From assembly GCA_022059125.1 (NCBI GenBank), contig JAEUWY010000012.1, forward strand, positions 1,054,001 through 1,118,000: 64,000 nt of DNA, read 5' to 3'. The notes below the pieces were generated by a model that searched no databases, was not told the origin of the DNA, and saw only the letters and a list, made by a program, of their open reading frames with translations. Position 1 is the first letter of the stretch; every line of letters starts with the position of its first letter. Source of the stretch: Corynespora cassiicola. Lineage: Eukaryota > Ascomycota > Dothideomycetes > Pleosporales > Corynesporascaceae. A program made the translations under genes and the position numbers. Positions 53,411 to 64,000 of this stretch are shown here, one piece after another.

Positions 53411-54196
53411 GGCGCGAGGGATGGGGCAGCGGGCAACTTGGGACGGGCAAAGAAATTAGAGATGGGAGCGTCCTGGCGACAGGTTCAGCGGCGCAGAGCG
53501 GATGGACGGGCGGCGGCCAATTGAGACGGGGGGAGGGGGGGGGATGCACGCGATGGATGATGAGGTAGGCTGGCTCGACGAAAATGTTCGCGATGCCCCA
53601 AGGAGACGGGGCGCCAAGGCTTTTTCGAGGATGACATAATGCGCGCTAGGTGGGCTCGGCAGTGTTTCCGCCAGGGCCGACGGCAGGCGCGCAGGCGCAG
53701 CTATGACGCCCGCCCGCCGGCGAGCTGAGTTGCTTTTTCCCCTGCCCACCTGGGCACCGCCAGACTGCCCGCCAGCCTGCCCGCCAGACTACCAGACGGC
53801 CCCCTCCATTCCCTAGCAACCGGCCTCCCACCGGCCTCCAAGCTCCCTCCATACCCACACGCGACAGACTCTGCGTCGACCGGCGCGCCCCCCGTATCCA
53901 CTCCTGTCGCCCATTGCCCTGCGCCTGTTTGTCGTCGTCGCCCCTACGTCGCCCAGGGCAAGCGTCGGAGCTACCCCATCGCTCCCGACACCCTGGTTCC
54001 GAGCGTTTGGTCCCAAGTTGTTGAATGTCCTCACAGCTCACCCATCAAACTGTCCGAATCCACACCTCTACTACTTGAATAGCCTACTAACCCTCTCCCT
54101 CCCCCTCCCCTCCCCCCTTTCCCTCCTCCCTCTGCTCTGCTGCACTCTGCCCGCGGTCAATTGTCCGGGCCTGAGCTCCAGGTTGCGCCATTAACC
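53411..54196. other. Divergent promoter region, GC-rich
   Basis: 0.79 kb between TOM40 and the phosphofructokinase gene, with long C/T-rich tracts (around 53750-54130) suited to 5' leaders. Long open frames here are composition artefacts. Confidence 0.45.
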
Positions 54197-55997
54197 ATGG
54201 ACACCCTACTGTACGTGTTCCAGGCCCCCCCACGTGTTGCCCGCCGCCCGTCTCCAGTGTAGGTGGCCATCGAGCGAAAATAATACTCACAGTGGGCAGG
54301 ACCGCAGAAATCTACGCGAACTCGCCCCGCTTTAGGCGGCGGTCGAGTACCTTTGTAGATGCCATCCATGATTTGCCCGAGAAGGAAGAGATGGCCCCGG
54401 CCCAGCTGTACAGCACCGAATCCGGCCGCCTCTTCCACTCGGGTCGCATTGTCATTGCCACGGTTGGTCTGCCCGCCCGCGGCAAGACACACACTTCGGT
54501 CGCTGTGGCCCGCTATCTGCGATGGCTGGGGGTCAAGACGCACGTCTTCCACCTGGGTGACTACCGCCGGGCCACCTTGGGCCCTGGGACAGACGTGCCA
54601 GAAGACTACTTCTTCCTCAATGCCTCTCCACAGTCCGTCTTGTTGCGCAACAAAATCCTGAAGAAGTGCCGTGAAGACATCTACCACTTTTTGGAGCACG
54701 AAAAGGGCCAGGTCGCCATCTACGATGCCGTGAATGCCCTTACCATGGGTCGCAAGTCGCTGGCCAAGGAGTTTGCAAAGAATGGCATCGAGACCATCTT
54801 CATTGAATCACACTGCACAGACGAGCGAATCATCCAGGAGAATGTGCGCCGCGTCAAAATCTCCTCCCCAGACTACAAGGGATGGAAGGACGAGGATGCC
54901 GTCCAAGACTACCTGGCCCGCATCAACGCCCGGATACCACACTTCGAGACCATGGAGGAGCCCGAGCTGCATTGGATCAAGATGATCAACGCTGGCGAGC
55001 GCGTCGTCGTGAACAATTGCGCCTTTGGCTACTTGTCGCAGCGCATCGTCTTCTACCTCCTCAACCTACACATCAAGTCACGCCAGACCTACTTTGCAAG
55101 GGCTGGCACAACTCACGAAGCAGACTCGTACAAGGCAGATGCTTCGCTTTCACCCGAAGGTTTCGACTACTCCAAGAAGATGAGCGAGACGCTGCTCAAA
55201 TACCGAGAGGAGGAGCGCCAGAAGCTCATCGAGCAAGGCGCACCCGAGACGGCTCTCAAGCCCCTCACCATCTGGACCTCTACGCGACGCCGCACCGTAC
55301 AGACCGCCGACTACCTATCCGAGATGGGATACAGGGTCAGGCAGAGGTCGCAGATGAGCCAGATGAACCCTGGTGTCTGCGAGAAGATGTCGGAGCGCAA
55401 GATTCGTCAGGAGCTCCCCGAAGAGGTGGCCAAGCATGAGCAAGACCCATACCACCACAGATACCCGCGTGCAGAGGTATGTTGGACTGCCGTCAACTAG
55501 GGATTGCACATCTAACTCACGCATAGTCTTACCATGACCTTGCTGTCCGCATGGAGCCCATCATTCTCGAGCTCGAGCGTGAAGAGAATGACTTGCTAAT
55601 CATTGCCCACGAGTCTGTCCTGCGCGTGTTGTACGGTTACCTCATGGCCTGCAATGCGGCTGATATCCCCAAGCTTGAATTCCCCCGAGACGAAATTATC
55701 GAGGTCAGTCCTTTCCAGACCTTGCATCCATTGGTTGGCCAATTCCATACTGACACTTACCAGATCATTCCTTCGAGCTACAACAACGTTGCTAAACGCA
55801 TCAAGATTCCCGATCTACCCGAGAACATCGTCCCTGGCAGCCCCGAGGATATCAAGATTCCTGTCCCGCCAAGTGGCACTGTAAGTCCATTTGACGGTCT
55901 GGGGACTCCTCAGGCTGGGTCAGGGACTGCAACACCTCAGGGGGGGGGACCACAGCCCCTGAACTTGAGGAAAACCCACATTAATCCCTCTGATTAG
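54197..55997 (+). CDS. 6-phosphofructo-2-kinase with degenerate fructose-2,6-bisphosphatase domain
   Basis: Four exons, 54197-54210, 54300-55476, 55527-55703 and 55764-55997, give 533 residues; the 14-nt first exon (MDTLL) is the least certain part. The kinase half has the Walker A GLPARGKTHTS, FHLGDYRRATLG and YDAVNALTMGRKSLA. The phosphatase half keeps LTIWTSTRRRTVQTADYL and LLIIAHESVLRVLYGYL, but the catalytic RHGE is RAGT near residue 273, so the phosphohistidine acceptor is missing. Yeast Pfk26 likewise lacks bisphosphatase activity because of a change at this His. The enzyme should therefore only make fructose 2,6-bisphosphate, the activator of glycolysis. The Ser/Thr/Pro-rich tail could be phosphorylated. 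Confidence 0.9.
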
Positions 55998-56740
55998 GAA
56001 CAGGGATGCTCTGGGTACTGGTTGCCGTTGGATGATGAGCACCTGAAGCACCCACTAGAATTCGATTCGGATTCGGATGCATGAGAAACGCCTTAAGATG
56101 ACTCTCGTTTTTTGCAATGGCAAGGTTTTGGTCAGGTTCGGTTCGGCTAGGCTGGGTTTGAGTAAAGAGGTCCAGTACTGTTAGAAGGCGTCTAGATTGT
56201 ATATACACCGGAGGCGCTCGTTTCTGTGCTCAGCAAATGCAATTCGCGTATACCACCACAAACAACTCGCGTATATCAACACAAACAATTCCTAGCCCGC
56301 CCAATTGCGGCACCTAACGTGTTTTTTTCCGAACGTCCTGTGCAATATCGCTTCGGTCGATCTGACCCACAGACCCGAATCAGGTTTGCGCCGGGCGGGA
56401 TGACTAAGCCCTTCACCTCCGGAACCTCAAACAAGCCGCCTATCCTCCCGTCACGTTTCCCGAGCAGACTTCACACCTCTCCGACATCAATTGAAATCTC
56501 TCCACCCAACTGGGCCCCCAGCCACGCAGCGCTGATTTCCACTCAATAGGCCCAATCCCAATCTCAACGGCCAATTCCCTAGCCAGGAAAAAAAGGGGGG
56601 AGAGAGAGACACACAGAATCGCCCAACTTTCCCGCCAGCAAACCCACCCCTCCAAAAGGAAAAAAACAAAATCACCACCAGAAAGAAGAAACGCAAATCC
56701 CAAAAAAGGAAAGAGGACCGGCCAAAATCCCTCCACCATC
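55998..56740. other. Intergenic
   Basis: 0.74 kb between two plus-strand genes; holds a 23-bp tandem duplication and purine-rich sequence just before the next ATG. No gene seen. Confidence 0.4.
56244..56289. repeat. 23-bp tandem duplication
   Basis: Units 56244-56266 and 56267-56289 (TCGCGTATAYCAMCACAAAC core) differ at three positions. Confidence 0.7.
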
Positions 56741-57247
56741 ATGACGTCTCCTTCTCCGCTACGCACCCTCTTCCTAACCGAAGCCGTCCTCAAAGTGCTC
56801 GGCGGGACGTTCTTCTTCCTCTCCCCGGCCACCATCCTGGGCGACCTCGCGCAGCCGCCCTACTCGGCCGCGACGCTGACGCTGATGCGCAATCTGGGCA
56901 CGCAGACGCTGGCCTTTAGCGTGCCGCTGTTCCTGGCCGCGAGGCGGGACCCGGACTCTGTGCGGTGCCGGAAGTTGGTGTATTGGGCATTGCTCGGAAG
57001 GGAGGGGTTTTTGGGCCTGGGGCTGTTGTGGCAGATTGGCAAGGGTTGGTGGGGGGAGAGGAGGAAGGTCAGGGAGGCGGAGGAGGAGAGGGGGATCGAA
57101 GAGGGGAAGGGGAAGGGAGTGGTGGGGAGGGAGGTGGAGGAAGGGAGGTTTTTGAGGACCGGGTTGTGGATTTGGGTTGCCGAGTTGGCGCCGTTTGTTT
57201 TGGGGAGGGTGTGGGTTTTGGGGTATAGGGAGAGGTGGTTTGAGTAG
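56741..57247 (+). CDS. Small multipass membrane protein, unknown
   Basis: Single exon of 168 residues with four hydrophobic segments: LFLTEAVLKVLGGTFFFLSP, NLGTQTLAFSVPLFLAA, YWALLGREGFLGLGLLW and LWIWVAELAPFVLGRVWVLG. A charged loop rich in Glu, Arg and Lys (ERRKVREAEEERGIEEGKGK) separates the last two. The second half is G-rich at wobble positions while the first half is C-rich. It resembles the uncharacterised small membrane proteins common in Pezizomycotina. It converges with the aldehyde dehydrogenase gene. Function not known. Confidence 0.65.
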   Translation: MTSPSPLRTLFLTEAVLKVLGGTFFFLSPATILGDLAQPPYSAATLTLMRNLGTQTLAFSVPLFLAARRDPDSVRCRKLVYWALLGREGFLGLGLLWQIGKGWWGERRKVREAEEERGIEEGKGKGVVGREVEEGRFLRTGLWIWVAELAPFVLGRVWVLGYRERWFE

Positions 57248-57523
57248 GGAAGAGGTGGACTTGGAAATCAGCTTGGGATTGGTTGTGCGCGCGTAATGCT
57301 TGTGTAGGGTTTGGGATTTGGGCTTCTGTGTTTTTGGGAGGCAATGGGACTGAGCGAGGACTTGGAGCTCAGGTTGGGTGGATGCGTGAGGGAGGGCAAA
57401 AGTTGGGGGCCTTTTTCTGCTGTTGTTGTACGTTGCAGCCGCCGCGATAGAATGTACATTACTAGACATGTAGTTTGTTGTACGAGAGGCAGGTAAGCCT
57501 GCCTCCACACCTAGACACTCCGC

Positions 57524-59091
57524 CTAATCGTCCCATGTAACGCACTTGCGCACCAGAAACTCGTCCAAACCTTCTTGCGCGTTGAATCGCCCCCATCCAC
57601 TGGACTTTACACCGCCCATTGGCAGTGCAGGCTCATCGTGCACCGTCATGCTGTTGATGTGCACGGCTCCGACTTGCAGCTTTTTCGCAATGGCAAGACC
57701 CTTGCGAAGATCGCGGGTGAATACAGCCGCATGGAGTCCGTATTCCGTCGAGTTTGCATACTCGATGGCCTCGCCCTCGTTGCTGAATGTGGAGAGGGAC
57801 ACCAGAGGACCGAATGCCTCTTCGTGGTAAATCGTAGACGATTTGTTGACGTTGCCGAGGATGGTCGGGACGAAGCTGGCTCCCGGCGTATCGGGCTGGG
57901 AGGAGGGTCCTGAGATGAGAGATGCGCCCTGAGAGATGGCTTCGGTAATCAGCTTTGCAAGTCGAGCCTTGGAACCAGCGGAAACGACATTGGGGAGGGT
58001 GTCTGTTCCCTTGGCGGCTTCTGCGAGCTGGGCCTTCATTGCTTCGATGAGTTTGGGGGCAATGGATTCGTGCACTACGATGCGGTCAGTGCCCATGCAG
58101 ATTTGGCCAGCCTATTATCACGTCAGCTTATGGTATACTCAATCCAGAGGCTTTGATAAAGGTCTAGCTCTTACATTCAAAAAGGCGCCAGCAACGCATT
58201 CTCCGGCGGCCTTTTCCAAGTCTGCGTCCTCAAGCACGATTGCGCTGTTCTTCCCGCCAAGCTCCATCAAACACGGCTTCAAGTTCTCGCCGCAGGTTTT
58301 GGAGATCTTTCGTCCTGTGGGTGCGCTGCCAGTGAAGTTGACCTTCCTGACGTGGGGATGTTCGATCATGGCGTTGACTACAGCTGGTGCGTCCGCAGGC
58401 TTGCATCCGATGACATTGAAGACACCATCAGGCAATCCCGCCTCTTTGAAGGCTTTTCCGAGGGCATAGTAGCACCTAGGGGTCATCTCAGAGCCTTTGA
58501 TAACGGTTGTGTTTCCCGTCGCAATGGCAGTAGCGGCTGAACGAATACCAAAAACATAAGGGGCATTCCTGATACACATTGTTAGCCCATATCGAGGAAC
58601 ATTAATCCCCCCAAAAACTGGTCTTACCAAGCAGTGATACCAAGGCAGACTCCATAAGGCTCTTTCCAGACCATGGCGCTCTGACCCTCCTTTGCGACAA
58701 CCGGGACGCTGCCGCATACGCTCGAGATACGGCCTGCGAGGTCTCGGCACATGGAGATCGCCAGCGGTACAACAAAGAACTTTGAGGACCCAACGTCTGC
58801 GCCCATCTCTGCTTGCATGTAACCGGCATACTCGTCAACGTTCTTCTCCAAGATATCTGCCGCCTTGAGAAGGATGGCAGTCCGCACGCTTGGCTTCGTC
58901 TGAGACCACGATGGGAAGGCAGCTTGGGCGGCTTCGACGGCTTTTATAGCATCCTCTGGGGATGCTGAAACAGCCTTCCATGCTGTGTTACCGGTCGGGG
59001 GAGAGGTGACATCAAAAGTTGATGAGTGGACCACATCCTCGCCGTTGATGAGGAGGGGTACGACAAAGTCTTGGCTTGCCATTTCTGTCAT
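57524..59091 (-). CDS. Aldehyde dehydrogenase (salicylaldehyde/vanillin dehydrogenase-like)
   Basis: Three exons, 59091-58628, 58568-58175 and 58111-57524, with introns of 59 and 63 bp (GTAAGA..CAG, GTAAGA..TAG), give 481 residues. The active-site Glu is in CLMELGGKNSAIV; the catalytic Cys is in NAGQICMGTDRI, directly across the second splice junction. Coenzyme motifs are VNFTGSAPTGRKI and ITAWNAPYVFGIRS; EAFGPLVSLSTF follows. Length and motif wording are closest to the fungal benzaldehyde/salicylaldehyde/vanillin-type dehydrogenases, which oxidise aromatic aldehydes with NAD(P)+. That substrate class is an inference. No PTS1 or mitochondrial signal is seen. Confidence 0.92.
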
Positions 59092-59719
59092 CTCACAATA
59101 TATGATCTACTCCAAATGCTGAACCCCACAAAGTTGTATGTGAGTAGAGGGATGGGATATGGAGTACAGCGCCAACGAGGATATATATTCCGACACGCTT
59201 CGTAGCCACAATATTCTTATATACCTTGTGTAGGGTCCACTAGTGCTTAGGTAATGCGGAGCCAGAGACCGATCTAGATAAGATGAGCTGCAAAGCGCAG
59301 AAAAGCGCGAAGAGAGTGGGGAGGAGTTGACGATGCCAAATGGGTGGTACGTGCAGGCTCTTGGGAGCCATCGAACGAAATAATATAAACCCAAGTCACA
59401 GCCCCGATCCCCGCGATTTTCAGTTCCAAAAAGGATTTGCGCAAGCGTTTATCGAGCTCATAAAGATCTAAATCATCAGATGTTTGGCGGAGAGCATTCA
59501 TACGAGAATACGCGAAGCTTGTGACGCGATTGGGTCGCGCCTCGGACGTCACTTTCGAATCGTCTAATGCTCCGCGCCCGAGAATGAACGTTCGCTCAGC
59601 AACTCACATGGCAATTTAGCTTTGGATCAACTTATCTGATTTGGATAACTACCAATTAAATCCTGTCCGAGTACCGTATGGCGTCAAGGTAGTCTCTAAC
59701 TCAGAAATAACAGGCAAGC
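59092..59719. other. Intergenic
   Basis: 0.63 kb. A 75-codon ATG frame on the minus strand (59274-59501) is amphipathic but has no recognised feature; I do not call it. Confidence 0.4.
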
Positions 59720-60509
59720 CTACTGTGACCGATGGGACCCATCTGCATCTAGGACTTCGAATTCATTTTCGAACATCATATCCCTTTTTTTATTTGGAGG
59801 AGGTTTTTCGCCAGTCAATTCGCAGAAGTTTGGTCTTTTGATCAGGTAGCGACGGCAGAAGTCTTTGCCGCTCTTGTCCATACGGCCGAACCATTCGCCA
59901 TAAGTGCTATTATGCGTCCATTCACCAGCAATATTCTTGCCGCAATGCTTGTCCAATCGGACTGTTCCATCGCGAGCCCATTGAGCCTCTGCCCAGAGTC
60001 TGTTCTTGTTGGAACATATGAAGGCATGAACGCTACCACGGATGCTACAATCGTACACTCAGACCCCGGATGTTGTGATACAGTAGACACAGGAGCACTG
60101 ACCTGTAGATGGATTGGTGCATACCTAGCGTGGCGTTGTCGGATTGCTTCATCTGATAAATGATATCTGCAGTTGCTGCAGCAACATCATCGGCTGGTCT
60201 GAAGAGTAGTCAATGAAAAGAAAAGCTCAACATGACGCAAATACTAGAATAGTCGTACAGTTTATCAGCACAGTCGCAAAGCTGCCCGGCAAGTAGGAGT
60301 TTATCGCCATAAGTTATGTCAGGCATTGGATCCTCTAGTAGGATGCTTGCCACTTCGGCTTCAGGTACTGAAGGGTTGATCCATTCGTGAACCTCTTGAT
60401 CATCGCTGTCATAGTAGCAACTGTAGATGCCATCAGGACTATCTTCGGGGACTCTGAAGGCGAGCGAGCAAAGCATCACCGCAGTAGTGAGGAGTAATTG
60501 GGCCAACAT
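59720..60509 (-). CDS. Secreted cysteine-containing protein, unknown (candidate effector)
   Basis: Three-exon model, 60509-60245, 60193-60103 and 60044-59720, with introns of 51 bp (GTATTT..CAG) and 58 bp (GTCAGT..TAG), gives 226 residues. A signal peptide is seen at about 1-17 (MLAQLLLTTAVMLCSLA). The mature part has about seven Cys residues (SCYYDSDD, QLCDCADKLY, AFICSNKNRL, DKHCGKNI, KDFCRRYL, PNFCELTG) and one or two NxT sites. There is no known domain. The first acceptor was chosen by frame and could be a few bases off. Proteins of this profile are typical fungal secreted candidates; any host role is inference. Confidence 0.6.
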
Positions 60510-61328
60510 GCTGGGCGAAGATGTTGGAGAAATGGGTGATTAGAGAATAGAGAGGAGAGAGAAGGGAATTTGTAGAGATAGAAAGACTCCAGACTTTTGC
60601 TTGTTTATCAAACTACTCCGTTTAAATATACCGATTTGGTCACGACATGGCGTGCCGGCTTTCACACTGTAACAACATGTACCAACAGGGATATCGTTGC
60701 ATATTCGCCTGTTACGTACGATTATAGAACAAAATAATGTGCAAGTGAAAGTTCTATTTGGTATATAAAAGCAGAAGAAGTTTGAGTGTCTTTGTTGCGC
60801 GTCAATCACTGCACTGCCGGCTAACCTTCCACTGTTATTTTGAACAGAGTATTAACAGAGTTGTCTACGATTCCTTCTTCTTCTTTTTTTTTTTTTTAAA
60901 AAAAAAACAGTAGACTGATAATTCGAACCAGTCTATTAAGATATATACAGTTAATAGAAATCATTCGGTGTTACAGTCAGTAACTTCAGCAAATGGATCA
61001 ACAGGAGTCATTTGATCTTTAAATAGGAAAGTGCCAAGCTGGTGGCTACTGCAGCGATCATCATACGACTTGGGTGCAACGTATGAGGCACCAGCTCTGT
61101 GTACATATGTTGATCTTCTATAGGGCATTGATAGCCCTGATAGGCTTCTCGAATCGTATGTTGGAGCAAACTAGGGGCCTGAAAAACAATTGTCCAAATA
61201 TTTTCGCCTGTCTCTTCATACTTCGTCATGTGTCTATTTTTGCTTGGCATTTTAGATGTCACCGCATCTATCATGCGCAAGGCTCTGCGCGGGAGCTTTT
61301 TATCTTTTTAAATAGGAGCAAACATGGC
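60510..61328. other. Intergenic with T14A10 tract
   Basis: 0.82 kb, strongly AT-rich; contains the T/A homopolymer junction listed separately. No gene seen. Confidence 0.4.
60884..60907. repeat. T14-A10 self-complementary homopolymer tract
   Basis: Fourteen T followed directly by ten A; could form a short hairpin or act as a nucleosome-excluding element. Confidence 0.8.
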
Positions 61329-62853
61329 TCAGCTCGGGGAGTCCGCATCTGGAAATGTCTCCACATACCTGTCAAGCACATCTACCAAGTCTGTCTGCAC
61401 CACTTTCTTGTCCTTCGAGGCTCGTACCATTCCCTCCTGCTTCTTCTTAACACCCACGGCTCGTTTGTGTGCTCGACTCTTGATATGTAGACCCCAGTCA
61501 TTTTCGTTAACGAAAACAGAGCCGCATGTGTCGCAAGTTTTCTTTTCCCAGAGATCGGGCCGTTGCGACAAGTCGTAGTTCCGCTTTGGGTTTAACATTT
61601 CGAGGGCTGCATCCGACAGTTCGGTAGGCTGCGGAAGGTCACGTTTGACAAGAAATCGCTCGGTAATATCCCTTGCTTGTTTGAGAATCCGATCCTCCCA
61701 GACGGAGAGGTCAGATGCATCCAGGAGGAACATGTTCTTTTTCTGTCCCGCAGAATAAAGAGCATTTAACAACTTGATCCGGATCCAATTCACTTGACGC
61801 TTGGCATACTGCCGGGTAGCTGCCTGCGTCTTCTCAATCGCAGCAATCCTCAACTTTTCAAGTTGTGTATCGGAAACAGAGGGATCTGCCAGAGCTGCCT
61901 GGTACTCCAGAAATTCCTTGTAGCCAATCGAGACCCATATACCACGACTTTGGTCCACGCTGATTCCTTGACGGGCCTCATAAGTATTACGAAAATTAGT
62001 CAAGGTCTCAACCTCAGTAAGGAGGCCTCGATCTAACATCTTCGTGATCCGCATGTCAAGGCGAGGGGAAAGCACGTCCTTTGACGCATGGACCCAGAAA
62101 AGTAAAGTTGGATACCGGAGATCAGAAGTGCTACCTTCGTGAGCACCACCCTCTTGGTCATTGATGTTCTGGCCAAATTCTCGGCTGATTCGCTGCTCAT
62201 CGTAGATCTGTGAGGCTGGCCTTCCGGTTTTTAAAAATATTTCCAAAGAGCGTTGGATTTTCCGCCGGTCGTTTGGATGCCATCGGCTGGCCATGACGGG
62301 GTCAACCTCTTGCAACTTTTCCAAAATGATATCGGTTGGTTCGTCAAGAATGGGAGGACGCTTGCTGTTTGATACCGGGTCTATTGCGGCTTCGGCCGTC
62401 AATCTATCTTGGAACAGAAGCGACTGAGTATAGTAATGAGTTCCGCCAACTAGGATGGGAATTTTTCCCCGGCTACGTATTTCATCAATCTAATTATGAT
62501 CAGCCATATGCGCCCATGGTTTTTCACTTGCACGTACGACTCCTAGAGCCTTGGCTACGAATTTCGACACCGTCCATGTCTCTTCTTCGAGGCCGATGCA
62601 TCCAAGTAGATGGTGGGGAACACCTCTCATCTCATCCTGGGTAATCTTGTTTGTGATGATGGGCAAGCCATGGTACAGTTGCATGGCATCACCGTTGATG
62701 ATTTCACCATTAAATCTGCGAGCAATCTCAACCGCCAGCTGCCTGACGTGATCAGTATCATTCGATGACTCAACATTATCGCCCTACATCGGACTTGCCC
62801 GTGCCGGTCGCGCCTACAATGGCCACCAGGGGCTTCACGGGGGCTTGCGCCAT
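61329..62853 (-). CDS. MOD5: tRNA dimethylallyltransferase (tRNA isopentenyltransferase)
   Basis: Three exons, 62853-62788, 62738-62538 and 62489-61329, with introns of 49 and 48 bp (GTAGGG..CAG, GTACGT..TAG), give 475 residues. The P-loop GATGTGKSD is at 14-22 and crosses to [20 protein letters not shown] (the DSxQ-equivalent substrate loop, here GDAMQ). [21 protein letters not shown] and [15 protein letters not shown] are family motifs. The C-terminus has a C2H2 zinc finger (CDTCGSVF...HIKSRAH) typical of the eukaryotic enzymes. It adds a dimethylallyl group to A37 of tRNAs reading UNN codons, in cytosol, nucleus or mitochondria. It shares a 265-bp divergent promoter with CAF16. Confidence 0.95.
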
Positions 62854-63118
62854 TCTGGAAATACTCAAAAATCTGATCGGACGAAGCATCCATCCGGAGG
62901 ATCGGGAATATCAATAAAGAATCTGGGCCGTTGAGTGCCGTATAGAATACGATTGAATGGAAATGCCGAAAGCCCAAGTTTTACCGCCTTCCTATTATGT
63001 ACTAGCGCGCCCTGGACGTCACGATCGCTTGTCGCGACCCTGTCATTGTACTCCACCTCGAAGTATAAAATGCACCCTTGGCCCTCGAAATGCCTGCAGC
63101 CCGCGTTTGAATTTCACC
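62854..63118. promoter_or_regulatory. Shared divergent promoter region of MOD5 and CAF16
   Basis: 265 bp between the start codons. A TATAAAA lies at 63064-63070, 55 bp before the CAF16 ATG, and could serve that gene. Confidence 0.5.
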
Positions 63119-64000
63119 ATGGCAGATCAGGTTGACCCCCAGAATATTGCGCCCTCGATCGATGTCAAGAATCTTAGCTATCTTTTCCCCGATGGCTCTA
63201 GTGGGCTGAAGGAGGTCTTCCTCGATCTGCCACCGGGCAGCAGGACTCTACTAATTGGAGGTGACATAAAGCCCACCTATTTTTGTATACTGTAGCTGAT
63301 TTTTGCAGCCAATGGTGCGGGTAAGACCACACTCCTCCGCCTCCTCTCCGGAAAGCGCATGGCCCCTGCCAACACGGTCCATATCGCCGGCATCGACCCA
63401 TTCAAGATGGGGCTTGAGGGCGTGACATATCTGGGTCTGGAATGGGTCATGAACCCCATTGTGCGTTCCGACATTGACGTGCCCACCCTTCTCTCCTCTG
63501 TTGGCGGCGACCATTACTCCGAGCGTCGCGACGAGCTCGTTCGCATTCTGGACATCGACCTCAACTGGCGCATGCATGCTGTCTCCGACGGAGAAAGGCG
63601 CAGGGTACAGCTAGCTATGGGTCTGCTCAGGCCATGGACTATACTCCTTCTGGATGAGATCACCGTTGACTTGGATCTGCTCTCGCGGTCCAACTTCTTG
63701 GCATTCCTGAAGAAGGAGACGGAGACGCGTCCATGCACGATTGTATATGCTACGCATATCCTGGACAACCTAGCTACCTGGCCGACGCATTTGGTGCACA
63801 TGTTCTTGGGCAAGGTCAAGAAGATGGGTAGCGTAGAAGACTTGAATGTCATTCCAAACCCCAACGAGAGGGTCAACTCTGGGAACAGTCAGCTAGGCGA
63901 GCTGGTCCTCCGCTGGCTGCAGGAGGATCTTGATGAGAGAGGCCCCAGAAATAGTGACAGGAGCCAGGGCAAGACCTACGAGAACTTGGAGGGTAAAGGC
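63119..64000 (+). CDS. CAF16: CAF16-type ABC ATPase (Ccr4-Not-associated), 3' end beyond window
   Basis: Two exons seen, 63119-63260 and 63309 onward, joined by a 48-bp intron (GTGACA..CAG); 277 complete codons lie within the window and the frame is still open at base 64000. The soluble ABC-ATPase signature is complete: Walker A GANGAGKTTLL, signature HAVSDGERRRVQLA and Walker B TILLLDEITVDLD, followed by YATHILDNL (switch His). There are no membrane helices. This matches Caf16, a non-transporter ABC protein that associates with the Ccr4-Not complex and Mediator. The C-terminal remainder cannot be judged. Confidence 0.9.

Noticed and set aside
54211..54299. GTG at 54292 as start of the PFK2 gene
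   Set aside because: GTG is not a normal fungal start; an upstream ATG exon with GTACGT donor and GGGCAG acceptor fits the phase.
56774..57508. 244-codon minus-strand Pro-rich frame
   Set aside because: Antisense of the G-rich 168-residue membrane-protein gene; the Pro/Gln richness is a composition artefact.
59274..59501. 75-codon minus-strand frame with a hydrophobic segment
   Set aside because: Possible short membrane peptide, but no further evidence for transcription or conservation can be seen.
60915..60935. Sequence resembling a tRNA B-box (GGTTCGAA on the minus strand)
   Set aside because: No matching A-box or cloverleaf stems around it, and the B-box ending does not fit.

Overview
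The window is nuclear DNA of a filamentous ascomycete (Pezizomycotina). Support for this comes from spliceosomal introns of mostly 44-65 bp with GTRNGT donors and CTAAC-like branch points, a HET-domain gene, and several fungus-specific families (Irs4-type EH protein, deuterolysin, tannase, fungal ferric reductase). Protein flavour (for example the DNA ligase IV N-terminus) leans towards Dothideomycetes, but the species cannot be fixed from the sequence alone. Exon models were spliced by hand; phases and stop codons were checked for every multi-exon model, except the N-termini flagged as unresolved.

The left part, about 0.5-27 kb, is accessory in character, with long AT-rich spacers. In order it holds a HET-domain protein, a cytochrome P450 with a worn heme motif, a secreted-type FAD amine oxidase of the beta-cyclopiazonate dehydrogenase type, a short-chain dehydrogenase, an acyl/aryl-CoA ligase ending in ARL divergent from a kappa-class GST ending in AKM (both peroxisomal-type C-termini), a SAM methyltransferase, a POT peptide/nitrate-family transporter, a ferric reductase, an ATP-grasp ligase divergent from a PLP cysteine-synthase-like enzyme fused to a rhodanese domain, a RING-H2 protein and a secreted HAD phosphatase. 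No PKS, NRPS, terpene synthase or DMAT synthase is visible here. The most unusual unit is the ATP-grasp / CysK-rhodanese pair (18.6-23.1 kb), which could be the core of a non-NRPS amino-acid-derived pathway.

The middle, about 28-37 kb, is core genome: DNA ligase IV, Irs4, a JMJD7-type JmjC protein, mitochondrial inner-membrane protease and a GPI-type secreted protein, tightly packed. From 37 to 50 kb spacing widens again: a membrane-anchored protein resembling the pro-domain of the M35 protease encoded next to it, the deuterolysin itself, a multipass membrane protein, a 59-residue cysteine-rich secreted protein, an unknown three-exon gene and a tannase/feruloyl esterase.

The right end, 50.7-64 kb, is again mostly housekeeping: TOM22 and TOM40 side by side, a 6-phosphofructo-2-kinase whose phosphatase half has lost its catalytic histidine, a small membrane protein, an aldehyde dehydrogenase, a secreted cysteine-containing protein, tRNA dimethylallyltransferase (MOD5), and the start of a CAF16-type ABC ATPase that runs off the window. 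No rRNA, tRNA, CRISPR array or intact transposon was recognised by eye.
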